This document shows positions 11,741 through 20,567 of a stretch of 23,937 nucleotides of DNA, piece after piece. Both the position numbers and the translations under genes were made by a program. Location: assembly GCA_003049485.1 (NCBI GenBank), contig PYST01000482.1:1-23937 (forward strand). The letters are read 5' to 3'. Numbering within the stretch: position 1 is the first letter of the stretch; every line of letters begins with the position of its first letter. The notes beneath the pieces were generated by a model. That model worked only from the letters and a program-made list of their open reading frames with translations. It did not search any database and was not told the DNA's origin. Source of the DNA: Ophioceras dolichostomum. Taxonomy: Eukaryota > Ascomycota > Sordariomycetes > Magnaporthales > Ophioceraceae.

Positions 11741-11774
11741 GCTAGGTAGGTCGGTAGGTACCTAAGGTAGGTTG
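11741..11774. repeat. Cluster of TAGGTAGGT motifs
   Basis: GCTAGGTAGG, TCGGTAGGTA, CCTAAGGTAGG units follow each other closely, ending about 17 bases before the stop codon of the small Cys-rich gene (so probably in its 3' UTR). It is the same motif family as at 10931-10968. Confidence 0.55.
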
Positions 11775-11790
11775 ATGGGTTTGCTTGCCC

Positions 11791-12117
11791 CTAACGCTTC
11801 GAGTAAGACGATGACGCCGAAGCAGCAGAAGAAGCAGCAGCAGCAGCAGCAGCCTTCGCCCTCATCTGCTTCTGCTTCTGGTGCTGATGCTGCGCAGAGG
11901 CAGTAGCAGCGGCAGCAGCAGAAGAGATGCCCCGGACCCTCTCCCTGCACTTCCAGCACTGGTACGGCGTCTGGCTCTCCTCGTTGCTCGAGCCGAGCCC
12001 GCAGCTGCCGAACACGCCCGTCTGCTTCGCCACTGGGCACGGGCTCTCCGTGATGAGCACTGTCTCCTGCTCGCTGCAGACGTAGCAGGCGCGGATGTGG
12101 GTGATGTAGGCGCACAT
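11791..12117 (-). CDS. Small Cys-rich protein with two CxxC pairs and Ala/Gln/Lys-rich tail (unrecognised)
   Basis: A single-exon 108-aa frame with a true ATG at 12117. The first 60 residues carry seven cysteines (2, 11, 14, 27, 39, 54, 57), including CYVC at 11-14 and CWKC at 54-57. The pair of CxxC knuckles suggests metal (zinc) binding or a compact disulphide or zinc-ribbon fold. No signal peptide is visible: the N-terminus is MCAYITHIR. Short fungal proteins beginning MCxY with scattered CG and CP pairs are a widespread uncharacterised group, and this resembles them in pattern only. From residue 66 the protein becomes low complexity (Ala runs, HQHQ, KQKQ, Ala7, Ser). The ordered Cys pattern argues for a real gene; lack of a recognised family and the short length argue for caution. 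An additional upstream exon cannot be excluded. Confidence 0.6.
   Translation of the reverse strand: MCAYITHIRACYVCSEQETVLITESPCPVAKQTGVFGSCGLGSSNEESQTPYQCWKCRERVRGISSAAAAATASAQHQHQKQKQMRAKAAAAAAASSAASASSSYSKR
11821..11853. repeat. CAG/CTG trinucleotide repeat inside the small Cys-rich gene
   Basis: Near-perfect AGC/CAG repeats (with two AGA interruptions) encode the Ala-rich part of the tail when read on the minus strand. A length-variable tract is expected. Confidence 0.8.
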
Positions 12118-13361
12118 TCTTGTTGTTTTTTGAGTAGTGTGCAGCGGCGTGGTACTGGCGAGGGTAGCTGGGTAAGCTAGGCTCGCTTTTTAGTCCCGTT
12201 AGTTAAGAGCCCTTTCCACGGTTGAGATAAATAGGAGGGAATGGGAATGGGGTGGTATGTCCAGGGCTCTTGAAACCCAAGTACCTACATGTCGGAAAAC
12301 TGAGGCCTGTAGTCTCACAGGCCTGGGCCTCGGTTGCCGCCGTTTGGAGGAGTCGTCTCTTAGGTTGAAAACAAACGATTGGTCGTCGACTGATGGTGTT
12401 TGCTGTGCTCTAGGGAATCTGACACATGAGTGATGGGAGTGATACACTGAGGTATTAAGAGGGCAGACTTTATAAGGGCTTTACAGTACTAGTTTAAAGG
12501 ATAGAATTTGATATTAAAACTAAGTAGGCAGTGGTGATTACAGGTATCTGGGGGTCGTAAGGTCGAGGTAAGGAGAGGAAGTACGCATGGGGCAGACTTA
12601 TAGCGGTTCTCGAGTCCGTACCATGACATCCCGAAGGCTACCTAGGTAGTCATCGTCAACCACGGGAACAGTCCACATTGGCAGTCGTTATCCGTCATGG
12701 GGCCGGTCATGGCCATCGCCCGGTCGTTAAGGGATGGAGGCATCCGTTCCCGCTGTCTCGCCACTTCTTCGCACGTGTATCACACATGGACATGGTGATG
12801 GGCGGCGGCATCTCTAGCCAGAGCCAATCATATTGTGCCTTGGCCGAGGGCTGGAGTCTAAGTGTGAGAGTAACATTGGTAGGGTATGAAGAGGGAGACA
12901 AGTTGCCCCGGCCGGTCCTTCACCTCGAGTCGTCCCGTGTGGTGTTCATTCTCTTGGATGAGAATGGTAGGGAGGGAGAGGATGGGGAAAGCGGAACGAG
13001 GGGGTAGGAATCCGGTTCTCAGGGAGCGGGATGGACTCGCAAGCTAGTCGACTTGACGAGGAGGAGGGGGCTCTCTGAAAATAGACCTCGTGGCGGCAGA
13101 CGGCAAGTCAAAGTAACGCAGATGTAACCAGGTGGCATGGAAGGAATGGAGAGGGGGGAAATACAGTTGTGTGATGTTGCACCCTCAAGAGCGAGGTGCA
13201 GATAAACGCAGGTTCTGGTTGTGAGGGGGCCTAAGGGTCTGTATCCTTCCGGCTGGGAGCCATCGCGCTTGGCGGAGTGTCTGGATTTCCTGTATGACAG
13301 GCCAACCAGGACCAAGTGGTCCCGCGGTTCTGTCTGGTCTGTGTGAGGGGAAGAGATTTTC

Positions 13362-13399
<38 letters not shown>

Positions 13400-14253
13400 N
13401 NNNNNNNNNNNNNNNNNNNNNNNNNNNNNNNNNNNNNNNNNNNNNNNNNNNNNNNNNNNNNNNNNNNNNNNNNNGGACAGCCCTCGTCTTGATAGTATTA
13501 GCCGTGTGTCACAGCAGCCTGTGACATCTCCCAGGCCTTGAGGAGACTCGAGGGGTCGCGAGGATTGGTAGCCAAGGATTCGCAAAGCTGACCGGAGGCG
13601 AGGGTGTACTCGCCCGGCGACCGCCCCCAACCGTGATGATGGCGATAATTTTGCTGCTCAAAGGGGCTGCCGCCGCCATTAAAAAGGAGGTTCCAGGAGG
13701 AAGGAGGTGTCGAGACGAGGCGCTCGGCTTAAGTTCCGGTGCAACCGGAGAAACAAACGCTCCGAACGAGTGTATCCAGCTCATCAACATGACGGAATAC
13801 CTAGGAGACCAAGAGGCGCGAGATCAGTCAGTTTGAACACGAGGGAGACTACATGGTGCGGCGTTGATGGGCCATATCCGAGTCGGTTCACAAAGTCTCT
13901 CGGATGTAAGTAACCGGTGAAAGTCGCCCCTACTGCCAGCGCCATTCCCGTGCTTTGGTGCTGCGTTTGTCTCAGATGGATATGTGTGGGCCCGGTCCGG
14001 AGAAAGCAAACGGAAGAGATAGAGTGGTAGGCAGCTGGAGAGAGGTAGACACAGCGGTCTGGCTGGCGAGAACGTGTGCAAACAGACTGACCGGTTGTTC
14101 TGTTGGTCTGTTGCACTGATGGATATCATTGGAATATCAAAGCTGAAATTTTAGTCGCATCCTCCGTCCTCGACGCGAGCGTGTAAGCCCTCATCTCCTC
14201 ATCTCCGAAACCTCACCTCCATCTCTAACTGGATCGTATCCGCCTCCGAACCC
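12118..14253. other. Intergenic region without supportable genes, containing an assembly gap
   Basis: Open frames here are short, use atypical codons or run through the N gap, and none resembles a family. The part nearest 12118 should include the promoter of the small Cys-rich gene; the part nearest 14253 is the TMA16 3' side. Because of the gap, a gene partly lost in it cannot be ruled out. Confidence 0.5.
13363..13474. other. Poly-C run followed by assembly gap
   Basis: A 37-base cytosine homopolymer (13363-13399) runs directly into 75 Ns (13400-13474). This looks like an assembly or sequencing break at a homopolymer. Frames reported through it as poly-Pro or poly-Gly are artefacts. Confidence 0.95.
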
Positions 14254-15053
14254 CTAATTTGGTGGAAAGACCGAGGACTTCGATTCTCCTTGGGGCGAAA
14301 ATTTGACCCAAGTGAGATTGGTGAGGTACGCCCATGAGCCTTCCCACCTTGAAAGTGACGCGACGTTTTTTTCGCTGGTGAGATCTGGCATGTCTGGATT
14401 TTGTCATTTTCATTTGTTAGTAGGCGGGAGTTCTGGGGAACTGGTGGTTGGATCGACCGAAGGGATGGAGACGTACAGAATCCGGCCTGGTACTCCTTTT
14501 CGAGCGCCACGACCTTGGCCTTCAGCAGGTCCTCTCTGGAGCTCGCTGGCCTTCCTGGGCGGCGAGCGCTTTTGACAGCCTCGTACTCCTCGTCGTGCTG
14601 GTGCACAAACCTGGAAGGATGAACACATAGGGTTAGCTAGTAGGCCGCATCCACTCACACTAGCATCGGGTGAGAATGTGCTCATGCCCTCACCGGTGGA
14701 CGATTCGTTGCACCGCTTCTGTCGAGAGGGGCTGCTCCATGCTCTCCTGAACAGCATCCTTGAAGAATGCCACACGATCAACTACCAGTATTCCAAAGAA
14801 AGGCGAGGAGCAGGTTAGCCAGCGAGTTACGGAGGCGGTTGACGATCGGCGGTAATAGGTTTCTAATTCAGTGGGACGAACTCAACGACTGTTCATTTTT
14901 CCTCCTTGCCTGGCTCAGCTTCTCGAGCCTCTCGTCCCGCACCTGGGCTTTGTGAAGCCTTCTGGCGTTCCGAGAGTTCACATGCAGGTTGTCCATTGCT
15001 CCATTCCTCTTTTTCGCAATCTGTTTGCGAGTCTTTTCTAATGTCTTCGGCAT
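14254..15053 (-). CDS. TMA16: Translation machinery-associated protein 16 (60S ribosome biogenesis factor), 4 exons
   Basis: The model joins 15053-14882, 14781-14694, 14610-14477 and 14393-14254 on the minus strand, giving 177 aa, essentially the length of yeast Tma16 (178). Introns are 100, 83 and 83 nt. The first two contain GCTAAC branch sites and the third a perfect TACTAAC; donors are GTTCGT, GTGAGG and GTACGT. Reading frames close exactly at all three junctions. The N-terminus (MPKTLEKTRKQIAKKR, then LHVNSRNARRLHKAQVRDER) is the basic Tma16 start. Exon 2 gives the DRVAFFKDA segment, exon 3 HDEEY...RRPGRPASSREDLL...EYQAGF, and exon 4 the MPDLTS...LSRWEGSW...FVK-like end with SSVFPPN. Tma16 binds late nucleolar/nuclear pre-60S particles. 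The gene is divergent from EXO1. The GTTCGT first donor is off-consensus at +3, but no alternative keeps the family alignment. Confidence 0.95.
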
Positions 15054-16043
15054 CTTGGTGATGATGTGGATGAGGTGGAGGTTTTGGATGAACAGGATAC
15101 TGGGGCTGAAAGTCGATAATACCACAGTAGCTCTACCGTTTGACGAAAAAGCTAACGATCCAGAAAGAGATCCGAAGTGCCTTGCATGAAGTGCCTTGTA
15201 TGAGGTGTCGCAGGATGGACTCTTCTTCGCTTGAATGCGGATGGGGGAGGAGGTACTCTACGGACAGCCTCGAAACTCTTCGACTGATAGCTCGATAAGG
15301 AAAAAAAAAAAAGAATGTCTTGACATTGGCGGGGTATGCAGGCGGCAAAAATGGTGGGGTCTCGCAAGGGCTAGGAACTGCGTCAGGGGTCAGACCGTGC
15401 CCCTCCCAGCTGGTAGGCAACTATTGGACAGGGGATGCTTGAGGCTGCAACGGCTGGAGTGTTGCCCTGGAAATGTCCGGCTAGGCTCCACCCGACGCTG
15501 TAGCTAATCGGAACGGTGGCTCTTAAGTCGCGGTGAAGAGACGCGCTTGTGGGAAGATAAAGTGGGTTCATGACCAGAACATCAGGAAATCGCGTCTGTC
15601 TCTCTTCACTTCAGGAGCCGGCGACGCTCCGTTCACTCGCTTCGTCGCTTCAATTCCCATCAATCTGACCCCTGACTAGACAGAGAAAAGATTGAACTGA
15701 TCTCACAGCTCCCAGCTCACTTTTTCCCCCGTCATCACGTCGTTTTTCTGGACTGGGCTGGACAGCGTTTCCCCACTGCTGGGTCAGTTGTATGTTGTTT
15801 TCTTGGGGGAAGGAGGAACGCGGTACAAGCCTGAACTCTCCCACCTGCCTCAGGTTCTGCTCTTCCTCGGTTGCCTGGAGATCTTCTGGATAAACTGTGT
15901 CATTCTGTCATTTTGCTGGAGCTTTCTTGCCCTGCAATCCAGCGACGAATGGCCACTTTACTCCTGTGATTCCTTCACTGGCCATCCGCCCTCTCGGTTA
16001 AAGTACCGTGACACCTCGGACGGGTTAAGACGCCAACGCGAAG
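15054..16043. promoter_or_regulatory. Shared upstream region of the divergent TMA16 and EXO1 genes
   Basis: About 990 bases separate the two start codons. No convincing ORF lies between; the frames are short and without family resemblance. An A12 run is at 15301-15312. ACGCG cores occur at 15540-15544 and 16036-16040 (the latter 4 bases before the EXO1 ATG). They resemble half of an MBF/MCB box (ACGCGT), but neither is a full match, so cell-cycle control of EXO1 is only a suggestion. Confidence 0.5.
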
Positions 16044-18657
16044 ATGGGCATCTCGGGTAAGCATGATGACGACTCGCGCTCCTTTCCCACCAGCTGCACT
16101 CATGCTAACCAGCTCATAGGGCTGCTTCCCCTTCTGAAGTCGATCCAGCGGCCAACGGAGCTCAAGAAGTTCGCTGGCGAGACGCTGGCGGTTGATGCCT
16201 ATGGTTGGCTGCACCGTGGCGCTGTGTCATGTGCCTTGGAGCTGGCCCAGGGCAAGCCCACCCGCAAGTAGGTCTCGTATTTCCTTGCTGTTGATGAAAT
16301 GACAGGTCCTAACGCGATACTATAGATATGTCGACTTTGCGATGCACAACGTGAGGATGGTGAAGCACTTCGGCGCCACCCCCTACGTGGTCTTCGACGG
16401 TGACTACCTGCCGAGCAAGGCCCTCACTGAGGCATCACGTGCCAAGCGCCGCGAGGAGAGCAAGAAGGTCGGCATGGAGCTTCTCAAGGCTGGGAAGCCT
16501 TCTCAAGCCTACCTCGAGTTCCAGAAGGCTATCGACGTCACGCCTGAGATGGCCCGGCATCTGATCGAGGAGCTCAAGAAGATTGACGTGCCGTACGTCG
16601 TGGCCCCCTACGAGGCCGACGCCCAGATGGTCTACCTGGAGCGGCACGGCTACGTGAGCGGGATCATCTCTGAGGATTCGGATCTGCTCGTCTTCGGCGC
16701 CAAGCGTCTCATCACCAAGCTTGACCGCCATGGCCAGTGTGTCGAGGTCAGCCGTCGCGAGTTCTGTGCCTGCCGGGAGATCTCCCTGACTGGCTGGACC
16801 GACACTGAATTCCGTCAAATGGCTATATTCAGCGGATGTGACTATCTCGACGGCATCCCCAACATCGGTCTCAAGACCGCTTACCGACTGTTGAGGAAAC
16901 ACAAGACCCCCGAGAAGGTCATCAGGACGCTCCAGTTCGAGGGAAAGCACCGGATATCTGAGAACTACCTGCCGTCGTTTAGGCAGGCCGAGCTCACTTT
17001 CGTCCATCAACGAGTCTTCTGCCCAGAAAGACAGGAGCTCGTGCTTCTGACCGACGCGCCGCCGGGCCTAGACGTTGAGGAGATGCCATTCATCGGCGCC
17101 AAGATGGCCCCCGAGCTAGCCCGCGGGATCGCAAGCGGCGACATCAATCCTATCACGAAGGAGCTCATTATCATCGATGACTTGCCGATGAGGCGACGGG
17201 CGGGCACTGCCTATCCGACTACTGCCGTGGCTCCGATACAAAGCAAGCTGCTCGGCAAGCCCATCAATGAGTATTTCAAGGACCGTCGCATTCCCATGGG
17301 CGAGATGGACGCGAACTGTTTCGCCGTTGACCCTCAGCAGGTCGCTGCGCTCACCCAAAACGGGCTTACTCCTCGTGTCTTCCCCCTGCCCCGACCATAT
17401 CTCCCCTCGGCAGCAGCCGGAAGCTCTGATCCCTCGCGGCGACACTCCGCCCCTCCACACACATTGCGACGGCGGCCGGAGCCAATTGCGAACCTGATCG
17501 GCCTCGGTACTCCCTATTCAACGACAGCCGAGTCGAATCGCCGAAAGACTACGGGCCCATCCACAAGGTCGCTGGACGACGCCGGCCTCGGCGTGCCTGC
17601 GTCTTCGGTCCGGCCACCCAAGAAAGCTCGCCTGTGCGGAGAGGAAGACCTCGGCAAGACACAACTGAACGCAGATGAGCCTTCACTTCCCGCCCTCGAG
17701 AGGAGCAAGTTCTTCCCTGCCAGCTCAGGTGTTAGAACAAGATCCTCCCGCAAGAGTGCTCCGGCGATTCCAATGTCAGATGATTCGCTGGACGACGCGC
17801 TCCTGGGACTTCCCGACTTCGGCTCGCTGAGCACGGCCCAACCGAGCAAGCCAAGAAAGTCTATGGAAGTCTTCGTCGATGCGTCGCCAGAGAAGAACGG
17901 CAGGGAGGACGACGCCGACGTAGTAGTATCAGAGACTCCAACAAAGCTTCGAGTTGCCGCCGCTGATCAGGACGTGGACACGGTCGAGGTTCCGGCCAGC
18001 TCTCCAACCCAAGCCGCTACTACTACCTACGAGTTTGACGAAGCGGAGCGCGCACAGGACCAGCGTCAACGGCGCCGCGCGAGCCTACGCTCTTCCCTCG
18101 GAAAGTTTGCATACACCCCCAACACGGGCAACGCGGTGGCGGGCGGAACAAGAATGGCGTTCGGACTGCCGACCCCAGCGTCTAGCACCGTTGGCTCGGC
18201 GGACTCGTCCCGCGGGCCTGACCCTTCGTCGTCATCTTTCTCATCATCATCAGACACACCTCGCCTCACACCCCTCCAACGCATCGGCGCCAACGCGCTA
18301 CACCGAGGAGGAAATGGAGCCGCCGCCGCCGCTGCTGCCGGATCTCCAGACTCCACGAAGAAGACAATGATGTCGTCGTCTCAGGTCCAGGTCCTTGGTG
18401 AGGTGGGCGCCTCAACGGGCAACAACCGACGTTCCTCGGCCAGGCGGAGCCTGCCCCCTCCTCCGCCGGTCAACCCATCCTTCGTGCCCCTCCCTAAGGT
18501 CGACCTTGCTGAGGTGGAGGCGCTGAACCGCCCGCTCGGCGGCAGCGAGGACCTGATCGTTCCCGACAGCGACGGCGAGAACGACCACCGCGGCGATTCT
18601 CCCAAAGCGCGTCTTGGTGGGAGCAGCCTGGATCTTACGCGATTCCTCTACGGTTGA
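16044..18657 (+). CDS. EXO1: Exonuclease 1 (5'-3' exonuclease/flap nuclease, XPG/Rad2 family), 3 exons
   Basis: The model joins 16044-16056, 16120-16267 and 16326-18657, giving 830 aa. Introns are 63 nt (GTAAGC...CATAG, with GCTAAC) and 58 nt (GTAGGT...TATAG). The first exon is only 13 nt (MGIS plus one base); splicing restores MGISGLLPLL, the invariant N-terminus of the family, which fixes the start. XPG-N and XPG-I regions and the H3TH segment occupy roughly residues 1-310. Metal ligands match human EXO1: D30, D78, E150 and D152 (PYEADAQM), D171 and D173 (SEDSDLL), then D226 and D229 (SGCDYLDGIPNIG). Beyond about 350 the protein is Ser/Pro/Arg-rich and predicted disordered, as in other EXO1 proteins, where it holds mismatch-repair protein contacts and phosphorylation sites. 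It acts in the nucleus in mismatch repair, double-strand-break end resection and meiotic recombination. It is intact, with length between yeast (702) and human (846). Confidence 0.97.
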
Positions 18658-19315
18658 TCGTTGTTTTTGCGCCTCTTATGCCCTATCACATCTCGTATTT
18701 GCTTTTGCTGGTGTGGCGTTTTTTTCCCTACCCGTTTGTTTCCTAATGCCTATTTCGTGGATCCGGTACGGTTTGCATGTTTGCTCAACAACCCCTTGCT
18801 CTGTATGTGCGAGATACCCATTTTTGCGCCCGGCGGTAGCCATCTTAACCCTTGCCTCCTTTTTTTCATTTATATATTTCTATTTGCTTCCCCTTATCCT
18901 TCCGTCTAGGTTGTCGGTGTATATCTTAGTTATCGGGGCACAAGTCGCATTTGGGCGTTTCTGGCGTCGTCCCTCATATGAATTAGTTAGGGGAGAGCGG
19001 AGGGCCGAAAATGGGTGCTTTTGGATGCAGAAAATTGACTCTAATGCTCCTTATTGGTTGCGTCAGACCACGCTGCACCTATTCTATCACAGTGGGCGCC
19101 ACTGGAAAACATAAAAGCCAATCATTTTGTGACGAGACAAGACACCTTGTTCGGGAAGGAGGGTGGCACCACCGTTTTATTCTATGAACGTTTTACAGAG
19201 GAAACGGCAAAACTCCGTTCTGCCCCGCCCTTATTATCGTGTGACCTACCTGTGGACAGTACTAAATAACATGCTAGCTGCCTCCTGCGAAACTCGATCC
19301 GCTTGTATTGTTTGT
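18658..19315. other. EXO1 3' flank
   Basis: T-rich sequence directly after the EXO1 stop, presumably its 3' UTR, then unremarkable sequence up to the inverted-repeat element. No supportable gene: the longest plus-strand frame here lacks any family resemblance and largely reflects T-rich hydrophobic codons. Confidence 0.5.
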
Positions 19316-19372
19316 GTTGACTGATGATCACCAATCATCAGAGTTGTTGACCGCAAAACCTCGAGTGACCAC
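19316..19372 (+). repeat. Left terminal inverted repeat
   Basis: It begins GTTGACTGATGATCACC and ends GAGTGACCAC, and pairs with 19893-19949 at 55 of 57 positions. Within it, TGATGATCACCAATCATCA is itself a 7-bp stem with a 5-base loop. Confidence 0.85.
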
Positions 19373-19467
19373 GAGGCTCTGGCCAAGTCACAACGTTAAC
19401 AACCACGTCAACGATTGCCTCAGTCAACGTCATCGACCTTCCACCTCTCCTTGTACTTAAGGAGAGG
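19371..19467 (+). repeat. Left subterminal inverted repeat
   Basis: It pairs with the reverse complement of 19591-19685. The outer part is nearly identical (ACGAGGCTCTGGCCAAGTCA, then CGTCAACGATTGCCTC). The middle is diverged and the inner end matches again (TTGTACTTAA flanked by GAGAG). Confidence 0.8.
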
Positions 19468-19590
19468 GACTCTCCCTCTGTTTTTTCCATAGAACCTAGC
19501 TGAGAACATGAGATGAAGAATTGAACCTGCTTTGGCAACCCCCTCTCATACCGCACGCGTGCAATCGCTTTCTACCTGGGCCTTCCAACA

Positions 19591-19685
19591 CTCTCTTTAA
19601 GTACAAGAGAGGCAAAATGTTGATAATAGTAACGGAGGCAATCGTTGACGTAGTCGTTGACGTTGTGACTTGGCCAGAGCCTCGT
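19591..19685 (-). repeat. Right subterminal inverted repeat
   Basis: This is the partner of 19371-19467. The similarity can be extended weakly to about 19696 (a GTGAC on the reverse strand), after which unrelated sequence intervenes before the right terminal repeat. Confidence 0.8.
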
Positions 19686-19892
19686 AGTTGTCACGATCAG
19701 AGACGCCGAGAGGCTGGGAAGCCAATATGGTGATACAATTGACGAAGATTCTGCTATGAAGAGGGAAAGAAGGGAAGGTCTGGAAGAGAGGCTTCCAACC
19801 TGGCACAAAATAGTGAATTCTGCCGGAAGGCGGTGAAGGCCAACGGTGGGCGTGACCGAAAAGTGGGGCCCTTGCGGACGGCGACCGTCACA

Positions 19893-19949
19893 GTAGTCAC
19901 TCGAGGCTTTGCGGTCAACAACTCTGATGATTGGTGATCATCAGTCAAC
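19893..19949 (-). repeat. Right terminal inverted repeat
   Basis: Reverse complement of 19316-19372, with two mismatches, both transitions. It ends ...TGATCATCAGTCAAC. Confidence 0.85.
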
Positions 19950-20567
19950 GCAATGAACATAAATCAACATAAAGGGTGGGTCAGGATGAGTTACCCTCAA
20001 CCTTGCAACACAAGTTAAATAGAAACAAACTGTCACGACTTAGCACAAGGAGCTCCCACCCGCTTGAGTCAAAAGGACGAGAATATCAAGTCTACCGACT
20101 TGATCTCTCTGGGAGCTCTATCAATTGGCCACGCACCTTTCGGTCGGTGCGCACAATTGATACCGCGCCGTAACAAGTCGCATTTTTGGTCTCGAAAATG
20201 GCAAGGCTGGTGCTAGGCCAAGACATGGAGAGTGGTAGGCAATGAATGGTAGGAAAAGCAAGGTGGGATGACCCCGCTTCTTGGCTGAGCGGCTGAAGTC
20301 GCCTACTCTGGGCGCCTTGAGCCTTTCCATCTTTGTCGTAGGTTGTTGAAAACTCGCCATACATGCTGTTTTCTACACAAGCTCTAACCGGGAAATCGTA
20401 GTCCGCGGCGGGCTCTAATGCCGGTCTGAGCTGCATCCCGTCGATATTAACGAGATTTGCCCTACCCAGCCTCAGCACAATTCTTCTTAGCATATGTGAA
20501 TCAATCGACATGGAGGCCCAAACTTCCAGCAGTTCCCCGACCTGCCTTTAGGCGAAAAGTCTCCAGA
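19950..20567 (+). promoter_or_regulatory. Upstream region and leader of the NLR gene
   Basis: This lies between the inverted-repeat element and the NLR start codon. The frame of the NLR continues upstream of its ATG only from a TTG at 20457, so 20568 is the first in-frame ATG. Two small upstream frames are present: an ATG-TGA start-stop at 20494-20499 and a 13-codon frame at 20510-20551. Two CTTAG/TTTAG sites (ending 20490 and 20551) could alternatively be splice acceptors from an upstream noncoding or short coding exon. A 139-aa frame runs on the opposite strand (20511 to 20092). Confidence 0.4.
20510..20551 (+). promoter_or_regulatory. Candidate upstream ORF (13 codons) in the NLR leader
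   Basis: ATG at 20510 to TAG at 20549-20551, ending 16 bases before the NLR ATG and in a different frame. If transcription starts upstream, this frame and the ATG-TGA at 20494 would lower translation of the receptor. Not proven: the same TAG could be a 3' splice site (CTTTAG). Confidence 0.3.

Larger units (their letters stand above)
10387..11790. other. Intergenic region with clustered CCTAGGTA-type motifs
   Basis: This spans the MAM33 promoter side to the 3' end of the small Cys-rich gene. No frame here looks coding. It carries two dense clusters of TAGGTA/TACCTA motifs (annotated separately) and a palindromic TACGTACTACGTACGT-like stretch near 11678-11693. Confidence 0.5.
19316..19949. 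mobile_element. Non-autonomous inverted-repeat transposable element (MITE-like), about 634 bp
   Basis: The ends are 57-bp inverted repeats (19316-19372 and 19893-19949) that differ at only two bases. A second inverted pair lies inside (19371-19467 with 19591-19685), continuous with the left terminal repeat but about 200 bases away from the right one. No ORF in the element resembles a transposase, so any mobility would depend on a protein in trans. I could not identify a clean target-site duplication: the flanks are TGTTTGT on the left and GCAATGA on the right, and the similarity seems to fade gradually just outside the listed ends, so the exact borders are uncertain. The structure is seen directly; calling it a MITE is inference from size, inverted ends and lack of coding capacity. 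It lies 618 bp upstream of the NLR start. Confidence 0.7.

Noticed and set aside
13019..13630. Frames with poly-Gly or poly-Pro runs
   Set aside because: They read through the C homopolymer and the N gap; not interpretable as genes.
16044..18657. Reading EXO1 as a single-exon gene starting at 16342
   Set aside because: That start removes MGISGLLPLL and metal ligand D30; the two short upstream introns restore both in frame.
20457..20567. A 37-residue N-terminal extension of the NLR from 20457
   Set aside because: The codon at 20457 is TTG, not ATG; the first in-frame ATG is 20568.
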